From Gemella haemolysans ATCC 10379 (GTDB lineage: Bacteria > Bacillota > Bacilli > Staphylococcales > Gemellaceae), in contig NZ_ACDZ02000004.1 in the NCBI RefSeq assembly GCF_000173915.1, forward strand, positions 1 to 64,000: a DNA stretch of 64,000 bases. The letters run 5' to 3'. Position 1 is the stretch's first letter, and each line of letters opens with the position of its first letter. This document shows, piece after piece, positions 24,185 through 32,786 of the stretch. A model generated the notes under the pieces. The model made no database searches and was not told the origin of the DNA. It saw only the letters and a program-made list of their open reading frames with translations. Position numbers and translations under genes: made by a program.

Positions 24185-25165
24185 ATGGTAAAAACATCAA
24201 AAGATTTAACTAAACAAGAGCATTTAGAAATGTACGAACTAATGCAGCTTATTAGAGATTTTGATATGGAGTTGAGTAAACTATACTCTCGTGGTTTAGT
24301 TCACGGTATGACTCACTATTCAGTAGGAGAAGAAGCAGCAAACGTTGGTGCTATTTATCCATTAAGAAAAGAAGACTTAATGTTTTCTAATCACCGTGGT
24401 CACGGTCAAACAATTGCTAAAGGAATTGAAATTGATCGTATGATGGCGGAAATCCTAGGTAAAGAAACAGGTCAGTGTAAAGGTCGTGGAGGAAGTATGC
24501 ACATTTATGACCTTGAACATGGAAACATGGGATGTAATGGTATCGTTGGTGGAGGACACGGTTTAAGTACTGGTGCTGCCCTAGCTCAAAAAATGAAAAA
24601 AACAGGTAACATTGTTATTTGTTGTATGGGTGACGGAGCTACTAACGAAGGAAGTTTCCACGAATGTTTAAACATGGCGTCTAACTGGGATTTACCACTT
24701 ATTTTCTACGTAATTAACAATAAATATGGTATCTCAATGGCTCAAGAAAGATGTATGCGAGTTAAAGAAATTACTGAACGTGCAGCTTCATACAGAATCA
24801 AAGGTATTCACGTTCCAGACGGAAACGATGTATTAGCAGTATATGATGCAATGCAAGAAGCTATTGAACACACTAGAAGTGGAAAAGGACCTGTTTTAGT
24901 AGAAGCAGTTTCTTACAGATGGTTTGGACACTCTGCATCAGATGCAGGTAAATACCGTAGTCGTGAAGAAGTAGCTGAGTGGAAGCTTAAAGATCCTAAC
25001 GTAAAATATAAAAACTACTTATTAGAAAATGGAATTGCTACAGAAGAAGAATTAAAAGAAATCGAAGATAGATCAAAAGCAACTATCGACGATGCTGTAG
25101 AATTTGCGAAAGAATCACCATTTGCTGATGTTGCAATAGCGTTCCAAGATAACTACGCTGACTAA
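24185..25165 (+). CDS. pdhA: Pyruvate dehydrogenase E1 component, alpha subunit
   Basis: Thiamine-diphosphate-dependent decarboxylation of pyruvate (or acetoin in Aco-type complexes). 326 residues. TPP motif GDGATNEGSFHECLN; RGHGQTIAKG; phosphorylation-loop-like region RFGHSAS equivalent at WFGHSASDAG. I place the start at ATG 24185 with GGAGG at 24175-24179; a TTG 12 nt earlier overlaps this site. It is of the AcoA/streptococcal PdhA size class. Gene order E1a-E1b-E2-E3 and the downstream E3 with lipoyl domain favour pyruvate dehydrogenase, but acetoin cannot be excluded from sequence alone. Confidence 0.9.
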   Translation: MVKTSKDLTKQEHLEMYELMQLIRDFDMELSKLYSRGLVHGMTHYSVGEEAANVGAIYPLRKEDLMFSNHRGHGQTIAKGIEIDRMMAEILGKETGQCKGRGGSMHIYDLEHGNMGCNGIVGGGHGLSTGAALAQKMKKTGNIVICCMGDGATNEGSFHECLNMASNWDLPLIFYVINNKYGISMAQERCMRVKEITERAASYRIKGIHVPDGNDVLAVYDAMQEAIEHTRSGKGPVLVEAVSYRWFGHSASDAGKYRSREEVAEWKLKDPNVKYKNYLLENGIATEEELKEIEDRSKATIDDAVEFAKESPFADVAIAFQDNYAD

Positions 25166-25222
25166 TATTTTAAGTTAAAATAATTTTAGAGTAATATTTT
25201 ATATAATAGGAGATTAATAGTT

Positions 25223-26215
25223 ATGACTAAAGAAACAAAAATTATGACAGTTCGTGAAGCCATAAAAGAAGCTATGACTCACGAAATGCGTGAAGATGAA
25301 AATGTATTTTTAATGGGTGAAGATGTTGGTATCTTCGGAGGAGACTTTGGAACTACAGTTGGTATGTTAGAAGAATTCGGTTCAGAACGTGTAATCGATA
25401 CACCAATCAGTGAAGCTGCAATCTGTGGTGCGGCTGCAGGAGCTGCTTCTGTAGGTATGCGCCCAATCGTTGACGTAACATTCATGGACTTCGTAACAAT
25501 CGGTATGGACGCTATCGTTAACCAAGCAGCACCAATGCGTTATATGCTTGGAGGAGATGTTCAAGTACCTGTTACATATCGTTGTGCATCTGGTGCAGGT
25601 ACAGGAGCTGCTGCTCAACACTGTAAAGCTCTAGAAGCATGGTTCTGTCACATTCCAGGTCTTAAAGTAGTAGCACCAGGAACAGCAGGAGATGTTTACT
25701 CAATCTTAAGAGCTGCAATCAGAGATAATAACCCAGTTATCTACATTGAACCAAAAGCGTTATTTGGACGTAAAGGTGAAGTAGAAGTAGGTAAAATTGG
25801 TGTAATCGGTAAAGGTGATATCAAAGTTGAAGGATCTGATGTAACATTAGTATCTTGGGGAAGAATGTTAGAGCGTAGCTTAAAAGCAGCTGAAGAATTA
25901 AAAGAAGAAGGAATCTCAGTAGAAGTACTTGACCCAATTACATTAGTACCACTAGATACTGATCTAATTGTTGAATCAGTTAAGAAAACTGGAAAATTAG
26001 TAGTATGTCACGACTCATTCAAAACTGGTGGGTTCGGTGGAGAAATCGTCGCTCGTATCGCAGAAAGTGATGCATTTGATTTCTTAGATAGCCCAATTTA
26101 CCGTGTTGCTGGTGCTGACACACACATTCCATCAGCTAAAAACTTAGAAAAATTAGTTGTACCTGATGTAGAAGACATCAAAGAAACTATTAGAAAAGCT
26201 GTAAACAAAAAATAA
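25223..26215 (+). CDS. pdhB: Pyruvate dehydrogenase E1 component, beta subunit
   Basis: Partner of the alpha subunit in the E1 heterotetramer. 330 residues, the usual length. It shows MGEDVGIFGGDFG, DTPISEAAICGAAAG, and the C-terminal transketolase domain with VCHDSFKTGGFGGEI. AGGAG precedes the ATG; it lies 57 nt after pdhA with no terminator between. Codon usage is that of a highly expressed gene. Confidence 0.93.
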   Translation: MTKETKIMTVREAIKEAMTHEMREDENVFLMGEDVGIFGGDFGTTVGMLEEFGSERVIDTPISEAAICGAAAGAASVGMRPIVDVTFMDFVTIGMDAIVNQAAPMRYMLGGDVQVPVTYRCASGAGTGAAAQHCKALEAWFCHIPGLKVVAPGTAGDVYSILRAAIRDNNPVIYIEPKALFGRKGEVEVGKIGVIGKGDIKVEGSDVTLVSWGRMLERSLKAAEELKEEGISVEVLDPITLVPLDTDLIVESVKKTGKLVVCHDSFKTGGFGGEIVARIAESDAFDFLDSPIYRVAGADTHIPSAKNLEKLVVPDVEDIKETIRKAVNKK

Positions 26216-26246
26216 AAATTTAGTTAGTGAAGGATGTGAATAGAAT

Positions 26247-27644
26247 ATGGCAGTAGAGGTAATAATGCCAAAAGCCGGTAGTGAAATGGAAGAAGGCGAA
26301 ATCGTACAATGGTTTAAGCAAGAAGGTGACGAAGTAAAAGAAGGTGAAATCCTACTTGAAATCGTAACAGATAAAGTAAATATGGAAGTTGAAGCTGAAG
26401 CAAGCGGAACTTTATTAAAAATTGTACACCCAGCTGGATCAGTTGTACCAGTAGTACAAACTATTGCATGGATTGGGCAAGCTGGAGAAGCTGTACCTGG
26501 AGCTGGAGCGGCACCAGCAGCTGCAGCGACACCAGTAGAAGAAACTGTTGTTGAAACTAAAGTTGAAGCAGCACCTGCTCAAGAAGTAGTAGAATTTGAT
26601 AACTCTGGTCTTCGTGCTACACCAGCAGCTAGAGCGTATGCTCGTGAAAACGGAATCGACTTATCTCAAGTAAAAGGTACTGGAGCTAAAGGTCGTGTTC
26701 ATAAAGACGATGTAGTTGATTATAAACTAAATGCAAAAGCTAAAATCTCTCCACTTGCTGCACGTATTGCAGAAGTTGAAGGAATTAATACCGACGGTAT
26801 CGTTGGTACTGGACCAAAAGGTAAAATTATGAAAGCAGATGTTCTTTCTGTTCTTAACGGAAGTGCAAGTGAAGCTGCTGCAAGTGCTGAAGTTGCTGCA
26901 CCAGCAAGTGCTAAATCTGCTAAAGCACCTAATGAAAATCAATGGGGTGTTGTTGAAACTGTACCAATGTCACCAATGCGTAAAGTTATTTCTAAACGTA
27001 TGAGTGAATCTTACTTCAGTGCACCAACATTCGTTGTAAACGTTGAAGTTGATATGACTGAATTATTAGCTTTACGTAAAAAAGTTGTTGATGCAATTAT
27101 CGAAGAAACAGGTAAAAAAGCAACAGTTACTGACTTTATTTCATTAGCTGTAATTAAATCATTAATGAAACACCCATATGTAAATGCTTCTTTATCAAGT
27201 GATGAAAAAGAAATGTATTTACACCACTATGTAAACTTATCAATCGCTGTTGGTATGGATAGTGGATTAGTAGTACCAGTAATTAAAGGTGCTGATAAGA
27301 TGAGCCTTAAAGAGCTTGTAGTAGCTTCTAAAGAAATTACAACAAAAGCTCTTGCTGGTAAATTAAAACCAGATGAAATGGCAGATTCTACATTTACAAT
27401 TAGTAACTTAGGTATGTATGGAGTTAAGAGCTTCGTACCAATCATTAACCAACCCAATACAGCTATTCTAGGTGTAAGTGCTACTGTACAAAAACCAGTG
27501 GTATTAAATGGTGAGGTTACTGTAAGACCTATCATGACATTAACATTAACAGCGGACCACCGTGTTGTTGACGGATTAGAAGGAGCTAAATTCATGAAGA
27601 CTCTGAAAGAAGCTATCGAAAATCCACTATCATTACTAATTTAA
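26247..27644 (+). CDS. pdhC: Dihydrolipoamide acetyltransferase (PDH E2)
   Basis: Core of the PDH complex; carries acetyl groups to CoA. 465 residues: lipoyl domain (1-80, lipoylated Lys43 in TDKVNME), an Ala/Pro/Glu linker, then two consecutive peripheral-subunit-binding-like domains (RATPAARAYARENGID... about 126-165 and KISPLAARIAEVEGIN... about 171-208), and the catalytic domain with DHRVVDG near 436. Two binding domains in tandem are unusual; most bacterial E2 have one. The first 256 nt are about 95% identical to the start of the next gene. Confidence 0.93.
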   Translation: MAVEVIMPKAGSEMEEGEIVQWFKQEGDEVKEGEILLEIVTDKVNMEVEAEASGTLLKIVHPAGSVVPVVQTIAWIGQAGEAVPGAGAAPAAAATPVEETVVETKVEAAPAQEVVEFDNSGLRATPAARAYARENGIDLSQVKGTGAKGRVHKDDVVDYKLNAKAKISPLAARIAEVEGINTDGIVGTGPKGKIMKADVLSVLNGSASEAAASAEVAAPASAKSAKAPNENQWGVVETVPMSPMRKVISKRMSESYFSAPTFVVNVEVDMTELLALRKKVVDAIIEETGKKATVTDFISLAVIKSLMKHPYVNASLSSDEKEMYLHHYVNLSIAVGMDSGLVVPVIKGADKMSLKELVVASKEITTKALAGKLKPDEMADSTFTISNLGMYGVKSFVPIINQPNTAILGVSATVQKPVVLNGEVTVRPIMTLTLTADHRVVDGLEGAKFMKTLKEAIENPLSLLI

Positions 27645-27697
27645 TAATGATATAATATTTATAAAACAAGATAAAGTGTATAAGGAGTGATTAAAAC

Positions 27698-27953
27698 ATG
27701 GCAGTTGAAGTTATAATGCCAAAAGCCGGAAGTGAAATGGAAGAAGGCGAAATCGTACAATGGTTTAAGCAAGAAGGTGACGAAGTAAAAGAAGGAGAAG
27801 TCCTACTTGAAATCGTAACAGATAAAGTAAACATGGAAGTTGAAGCTGAAGCAAGCGGAACTTTATTAAAAATCGTACACCCAGCTGGATCAGTTGTACC
27901 AGTAGTACAAACTATTGCATGGATTGGACAACCTGGAGAAGCAGTTCCTGGAG
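27698..27953 (+). repeat. Lipoyl-domain DNA repeat shared by pdhC and pdhD
   Basis: Bases 26247-26502 and 27698-27953 (offset 1451) differ at 12 positions by hand count, mostly third-codon changes. The identity ends abruptly after the domain. Recent duplication or ongoing gene conversion is likely. Confidence 0.9.
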
Positions 27954-29446
27954 GAGACAGCACTACTGCAGCAGCTCAAGAAATCGTTAAAGAAGTTGCA
28001 GCAGATGTTAAAGTACCTGAAACTAAAGCAGGAGAAGAAGCACCAAAACGCGAACGTCGTGGTGAATATGACGTAGTAGTTGTTGGTGGAGGGCCTGCTG
28101 GATATGTATCAGCTATTAAAGCCGCTCAATTAGGTGGTAAAGTAGCATTAGTAGAAAATCGTGAACTAGGTGGAACATGTCTAAACCGTGGATGTATTCC
28201 AACAAAAACATTCCTACACAATGCTGAAATTATCAACCACATCCGTTCTGCTAAAGATCGTGGTATTAAACTTGTAAATGATGCATTCTCAGTTGACATG
28301 GAACAAACTGTAGCAGTTAAGAATAAAATTTCTAAAACTCTATCAGGAGGAATTGGAGGATTACTTAAATCTTACGGTGTTAAAGTATTTAACGGTGTTG
28401 GACAATTAACAGCTGATAAAAAAGTTTCTGTTGATGGAAAAGAAACAATTGATGCTGACAGAGTAATCTTAGCTGGTGGATCAAAAGTAAGTAGAATTAA
28501 TATTCCAGGAATGGACAGTGATAAAGTTCTTACAAGTGATGAATTCTTAGATATTAATGAAGTACCAGCTCGTTTAGCAGTTATCGGTGGAGGAGTTATC
28601 GGATCAGAGTTAGGACAAGCATTCTCTACTTTCGGATCTGAAGTAACTATCGTTGAAATGGCTGATCGTTTAATCGCTGGAATGGATAAAGATGCATCTG
28701 CAGCATTAGAAAAACAATTCAAAAAACAAGGTATTAAAGTTCTTACATCAACTAAATTATTAGAAATCGTTGACAAAGGTCAAGAAGTAGTAGTTAAAGT
28801 TGAAGGAAAAGAAGATATCGTTGCAGACAAAGTATTATTATCAATTGGACGTGTTCCAGATAACACATGTCTTGGTGAATTAGCAGATCAATTCGAAATG
28901 GAACGTGGTCGTGTTAAAGTTAACGAGTACATGGAAACATCTGTTGAAGGTATTTACGCTCCTGGTGATATTAACGGAACTAAGATGTTAGCTCATGCAG
29001 CATTCAAGATGGGAGAAGTTGCAGCAGAAAACGCAATGGGTCACCACAAAAAAGTTGATCTTAAATCTACTCCAGCAGCAATTTACACTCACCCAGAAAT
29101 CGCAATGGTTGGTTTAACTGAAGAACAAGCTCGTGAAAAATATGACATCAAAGTTGGTAAATTCAACTTTGCAGCTAACGGACGTTCATTAGCATCTAAC
29201 CAAGGTGAAGGATTCGTTAAAGTAATTATGGATACTAAATACAGAGAAATCTTAGGTATCCACATTGTAGGACCAGTTGCAGCTGAGTTAATCAACGAAG
29301 GGTCTACTTTAATCCAAACAGAAATGACAATTGATGATATTATGGATATTATCCATGGTCACCCAACATTCTCTGAAGCTTTATATGAAGCTATGACTGA
29401 CTGTATTGACTTATGTCTACATGCACCTAAGAAAAAAACTAAATAA
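27698..29446 (+). CDS. pdhD: Dihydrolipoamide dehydrogenase with N-terminal lipoyl domain (PDH E3)
   Basis: Reoxidises dihydrolipoamide with NAD+. 582 residues, about 110 more than a plain E3 because of an N-terminal lipoyl domain (1-80, Lys43). After a linker come the FAD-binding VVVGGGPAGY, the redox-active disulfide GGTCLNRGCIPTK, the NAD domain IGGGVIGSELG and the C-terminal active-site HGHPTFSEAL. E3 with its own lipoyl domain is known in streptococci and some other bacteria. The lipoyl segment differs from that of E2 at only two residues. Confidence 0.95.
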   Translation: MAVEVIMPKAGSEMEEGEIVQWFKQEGDEVKEGEVLLEIVTDKVNMEVEAEASGTLLKIVHPAGSVVPVVQTIAWIGQPGEAVPGGDSTTAAAQEIVKEVAADVKVPETKAGEEAPKRERRGEYDVVVVGGGPAGYVSAIKAAQLGGKVALVENRELGGTCLNRGCIPTKTFLHNAEIINHIRSAKDRGIKLVNDAFSVDMEQTVAVKNKISKTLSGGIGGLLKSYGVKVFNGVGQLTADKKVSVDGKETIDADRVILAGGSKVSRINIPGMDSDKVLTSDEFLDINEVPARLAVIGGGVIGSELGQAFSTFGSEVTIVEMADRLIAGMDKDASAALEKQFKKQGIKVLTSTKLLEIVDKGQEVVVKVEGKEDIVADKVLLSIGRVPDNTCLGELADQFEMERGRVKVNEYMETSVEGIYAPGDINGTKMLAHAAFKMGEVAAENAMGHHKKVDLKSTPAAIYTHPEIAMVGLTEEQAREKYDIKVGKFNFAANGRSLASNQGEGFVKVIMDTKYREILGIHIVGPVAAELINEGSTLIQTEMTIDDIMDIIHGHPTFSEALYEAMTDCIDLCLHAPKKKTK

Positions 29447-29458
29447 TAGTTTATAAAG

Positions 29459-29494
29459 AAAAAGATGGCTAGCAATTTGCTAGTCATCTTTTTT
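29459..29494 (+). terminator. Terminator of the pdh operon
   Basis: AAAGATGGCTAGCA and TGCTAGTCATCTTT with a short loop, followed by T's. Confidence 0.9.
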
Positions 29495-29514
29495 ATATAA
29501 TAATTTCAAAATTT

Positions 29515-29655
29515 AGAAAGGGATTGACTCAAAAATAGTAATTTTGGAGAAATCAATTTTGTTGAGTCACCTTCGCAAAGGTTATTAGATATCTAAAAAA
29601 ATTTTATAAAGTGATTTTAGATATCGCACAACCAATGCGTCTATGAGTCAAAATA
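29515..29655 (-). repeat. Intergenic two-hairpin repeat, copy B (inverted)
   Basis: The reverse complement closely matches copy A (46225-46405): CTCATAGAC..., GATATCTAAA, CTTTATAAAA, TTTAGATATCTAATAA, GGTGACTC, TTTCTCCAAAAT and TTTTTGAGTCA in the same order and spacing. It sits between the pdh terminator and the 3' end of the GNAT gene. Confidence 0.8.
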
Positions 29656-29671
29656 TACATTTTTAAAAAAA

Positions 29672-30207
29672 TTAGGATTTTCGGTTAATACTAAACTCCT
29701 CTCGCAATATACCATACTTTATTGAGTCATAATAAACTCCATTGTAATATCTAACTTTTCTAATTCTTGCTTCACAAATAAGTCCTAGTTTTTCTGCAAG
29801 TTTCATCATTCTTGTATTTCCACTCCAAGTAGTTAAGCCGATGTGTTGTATTTCAGGAAATCTATTAAAACATAGCTCAATCCACTTATGTAAAGCTGCA
29901 TATCCTATACCTTTTGCCCAAATATTCCGATCATATATTACAATTCCAATTTCTAGCCAACGAGTAGCTAAGCTTTCCCAATAATAAGTAACAATGCCGA
30001 TTGGTTTTTCATTTAAAAATATGCCCAAGACTCGCTCGCTTAAGTAATATTCATGATGATTTTTTAGTAAGAATGTATCTAAATCAATATATTTATATTC
30101 ATTAAAGTATGGAGCATTATATTTACTCCACTCAGGATTTTCTGATGAGTAAATTATTTTATATAAATCCTTTAAATGTTTTTCTTTAATTTTTTTAGTG
30201 TAATCAT
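29672..30207 (-). pseudogene. GNAT (RimJ/RimL-like) acetyltransferase with -1 frame interruption
   Basis: The last 118 codons form an intact GNAT core (IGIVTYYWES, IGYAALHKWIE, GLTTWSGNTRMMKLAEKLGL). The natural start is the ATG at 30205-30207 with AAGGAGAT upstream, but that frame stops after 11 codons. One extra A in the seven-A run at 30190-30196 would restore a continuous 178-residue protein, the normal size for this family, starting MITLKK. The run is CT-AAAAAAA-TT, and in the start frame it reads A AAA AAA, a classic -1 slippery heptamer in the right phase. So it may be a pseudogene, a phase-variable gene, a programmed frameshift gene or a sequencing error. The substrate is unknown. Confidence 0.75.
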
Positions 30208-30334
30208 GTGTATCTCCTTTTCTTTATTATAGCATACAAGATGTCTAAAATATTATTTTCATAGTTGAATTCATTAGAATATTAAATTTTATTATGATAT
30301 AATGATTCTTGTATAAAATGTTAAGAGGTGAAAA

Positions 30335-30736
30335 ATGGAGAAATTTAGTAAAATAATATCGGATATTTTCCTTTGGATAATGAACATTGGATTATTAATC
30401 ATAGGAATATTATTATCATTTGGATTAATAATGGAAGCTAAAGAAATATATCATGAAGGTGTAAAATTTTTAGCTGAACAAGGGAATTATCAACACTTTG
30501 TTGAAGGGATATTAGTATTCTTTCTATATTTTGAGTTTGTAGCTCTGATTGTGAAATATTTTAAAAACAATTATCATTTTCCGCTACGATACTTTATTTA
30601 TATTGGTATAACAGCAATTATTAGGTTAATTATAGTACAACATGATGATCCTAAAAGTGTTCTAGTCTGGGCTGGAGCAATTTTATTATTAGTTATAAGT
30701 TTAGCTATTGCTGAGAAATTTATAAAGAAAGATTAA
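30335..30736 (+). CDS. psiE: PsiE-family membrane protein
   Basis: 133 residues with four membrane helices. The conserved region FLYFEFVALIVKYF followed by HFPLRYFIYIGITAIIR matches the phosphate-starvation-inducible PsiE family. Its function is not established. AGAGGTG precedes the ATG. It converges on the nuclease gene. Confidence 0.85.
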   Translation: MEKFSKIISDIFLWIMNIGLLIIGILLSFGLIMEAKEIYHEGVKFLAEQGNYQHFVEGILVFFLYFEFVALIVKYFKNNYHFPLRYFIYIGITAIIRLIIVQHDDPKSVLVWAGAILLLVISLAIAEKFIKKD

Positions 30737-30770
30737 AAAAAGACTTCGAACAAAATTTGTTCGAAGTCTA
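30737..30770 (-). terminator. Terminator of the EndA-like gene
   Basis: Perfect hairpin with 14-bp arms AGACTTCGAACAAA / TTTGTTCGAAGTCT and one central base. The T-run is on the minus strand (A-run at 30735-30740), so it mainly serves the minus-strand nuclease gene; it may also stop psiE. Confidence 0.8.
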
Positions 30771-30774
30771 AATT

Positions 30775-31521
30775 CTATTTCACAGTATATTTACCTGTTT
30801 TGTAGTCGATAGTAACACCCTTTTGGAAGTTTGGTAAGAATACATTGTATTTAACACTCTTACCATTATCTTCAACTGACATTGCTTCCATGATAACCCC
30901 TTGAGCAACTAGATCATCCCCTTTAAAAATAGGAGTTACACGATAACGTACGTGTTTTTTAGTTTTCTTAACATAATCAGCAACTTCATTTTCAAAAGGA
31001 ATCATATTAAGATTCATAAATCTTGTTCCTGTCATAAGATTTTTATCATTATCATTTTCTCCAGCTAGTTGGAATGCAATTAAATGCGATCTATCGTAAA
31101 CATGAGTTCCTCTGTTACTTTGCCATCCACTTGGACGAACGTGTGCGATTTCTTCACGTTTTTCTGAAGGCATTAAGTCAACACCGATGATACCATTTGC
31201 TTGTCCGACACGCCCAAGCTTATCTAATGGACTATAGTTTTCAAATGAAGTCGTAGATAAGTCTTCTTTAGAGAAGTATGGATTATTATTATTTAATACT
31301 TTATACTTATTATCATCAGTTGCTTCACTTTCTTTGGGTGCTGTAAGAGAGTTTATCACATCATCAGGAATTTTTGATACACTTGTGAATGTTGTGGTAG
31401 TATTTGAATTTTTGTTTGATGATTTATTCATGTAATAAGTAATAGCAAATGATGCTAAAATTACTATTGCAATTGATATAATTGAAAATAGTGATAATTG
31501 TTGTTTTTTTCTTTTTGCCAT
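30775..31521 (-). CDS. Membrane-anchored DNA/RNA non-specific endonuclease (EndA-like)
   Basis: 248 residues: basic N-terminus, one membrane helix (about 12-30), Ser/Thr/Asn-rich linker, then the beta-beta-alpha-metal nuclease domain. The catalytic motif is DRSH (143-146; DRGH in most members), followed by NLMTGTRFMN with the metal-ligand Asn. It resembles pneumococcal EndA, which degrades the non-transforming strand in competence and DNA in neutrophil traps. Here it could serve DNA uptake, nutrient scavenging or escape. It is not adjacent to epuA as endA is in streptococci; an EpuA homologue is at 11.4 kb instead. Confidence 0.85.
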   Translation of the reverse strand: MAKRKKQQLSLFSIISIAIVILASFAITYYMNKSSNKNSNTTTTFTSVSKIPDDVINSLTAPKESEATDDNKYKVLNNNNPYFSKEDLSTTSFENYSPLDKLGRVGQANGIIGVDLMPSEKREEIAHVRPSGWQSNRGTHVYDRSHLIAFQLAGENDNDKNLMTGTRFMNLNMIPFENEVADYVKKTKKHVRYRVTPIFKGDDLVAQGVIMEAMSVEDNGKSVKYNVFLPNFQKGVTIDYKTGKYTVK

Positions 31522-31592
31522 AGGGCCTCCTTATTTTTTTAAATAATTCAAACGACTAAGAGGAAGAGTAGAGCTCTTCCCCTATAAAAAAT

Positions 31593-32609
31593 TTATTTTT
31601 TGAAGTAATTAATTCCCATTGCATCTTTTACTTCATCTAAAGTAGCAGATGCAACTTTCTCAGCTTTTTCACTTCCGGCTTTAAGCATTCTGTATACTTC
31701 AGCTTTATCTTTTGCAAATTCTTCACGACGCTCTCTTATAGGGCGTAAGTAGTCTTGCATTACATCATTTAAACGACGTTTTAGTTTCATGTCACCAAGT
31801 CCACCACGTGAGTAGTGTTCTTTAAGTTCTGCAACTTCATCAACTCGAGTATCGAAAATGTCTAAGTATTTAAATACTACATTTCCTTCAACTTGGCCTG
31901 GATCTTCAATTTTAATATGATTTGGATCAGTGTACATTTTCATGATTTTAGCTTTAATGTTTTCTTCGCTATCGCCTAAGTAAATACCGTTATTTAAACT
32001 TTTACTCATCTTTCCTTGTCCATCAATACCAACAAGACGAGCATGATTTTTTGGTGGAAGTACAATCTCAGGCAATACTAGAACTTCTTTATTGTATGTT
32101 CTATTAAAATCACGAACGATTTCACGTGTTTGTTCAAGCATTGGTTTTTGATCTTCACCAACAGGAACGTGCGTTGCTTTAAAGGCAGTAATATCCGCAG
32201 CTTGGCTTACAGGATAAGTAAAGAATCCTGCAGGAATACTTTCACCGAATTTTTTGTCATTAATTTCCTGTTTTACAGTTGGGTTACGGTGTAGTCTAGA
32301 AACTGATACCAAATTCATGTAGTACATGTATAGTTCTGCAAGTTGTGGAATTTGTGATTGAATAAAAATAGTAGTTTTTTTAGGATCGATTCCAACGGCA
32401 AGATAATCAAGTGCAACTTCTGTAATATTTTCGATAACTTTTCCAGGGTTATCAGCATTATCAGTAAGAGCTTGTTGATCGGCAATCATAATAAATACTT
32501 CAGTATCATCTTCATTTTGTAAAGCTATACGGTTTTTTAAAGAACCAACATAGTGTCCTAAGTGAAGTTTACCAGTTGGTCTATCTCCAGTTAAAATAAT
32601 TTTTGTCAT
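31593..32609 (-). CDS. trpS: Tryptophanyl-tRNA synthetase
   Basis: Class I synthetase charging tRNA-Trp, 338 residues. The HIGH-type motif is [14 protein letters not shown] (residues 11-24) and the KMSKS loop is [10 protein letters not shown] (about 200). Trp-site residues occur in the [20 protein letters not shown] region. AGGAG precedes the ATG. The leader is too short for a T-box. Confidence 0.96.
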   Translation of the reverse strand: MTKIILTGDRPTGKLHLGHYVGSLKNRIALQNEDDTEVFIMIADQQALTDNADNPGKVIENITEVALDYLAVGIDPKKTTIFIQSQIPQLAELYMYYMNLVSVSRLHRNPTVKQEINDKKFGESIPAGFFTYPVSQAADITAFKATHVPVGEDQKPMLEQTREIVRDFNRTYNKEVLVLPEIVLPPKNHARLVGIDGQGKMSKSLNNGIYLGDSEENIKAKIMKMYTDPNHIKIEDPGQVEGNVVFKYLDIFDTRVDEVAELKEHYSRGGLGDMKLKRRLNDVMQDYLRPIRERREEFAKDKAEVYRMLKAGSEKAEKVASATLDEVKDAMGINYFKK

Positions 32610-32651
32610 AAAAGGGTAACTCCTTTAAAATAATTTTAATAATTCCTTATA

Positions 32652-32660
32652 ATTATACCA
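32652..32660 (-). promoter_or_regulatory. Extended -10 of trpS
   Basis: TGGTATAAT on the minus strand about 45 bp upstream of trpS; no clear -35. Confidence 0.5.
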
Positions 32661-32739
32661 TAATCTGGCTGAAGTTTGTTTGAAATAACATAAAAAATAT
32701 TAATTCGGATAAAAATTTAGTGTTTTAATTAGTAAAAAA

Positions 32740-32748
32740 TGGTATAAT
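32740..32748 (+). promoter_or_regulatory. Extended -10 of lplA
   Basis: TGGTATAAT 38 bp upstream of lplA; no clear -35. It faces away from the similar trpS element. Confidence 0.5.
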
Positions 32749-32786
32749 AAGGAGTAAAGAAATAGTTAATTATTAAGGAGATTAAT

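Noticed and set aside
31559-31580. Hairpin after trpS as a terminator
   Set aside because: GGAAGAG/CTCTTCC pairs, but no T-run follows on the minus strand, so I do not call it.
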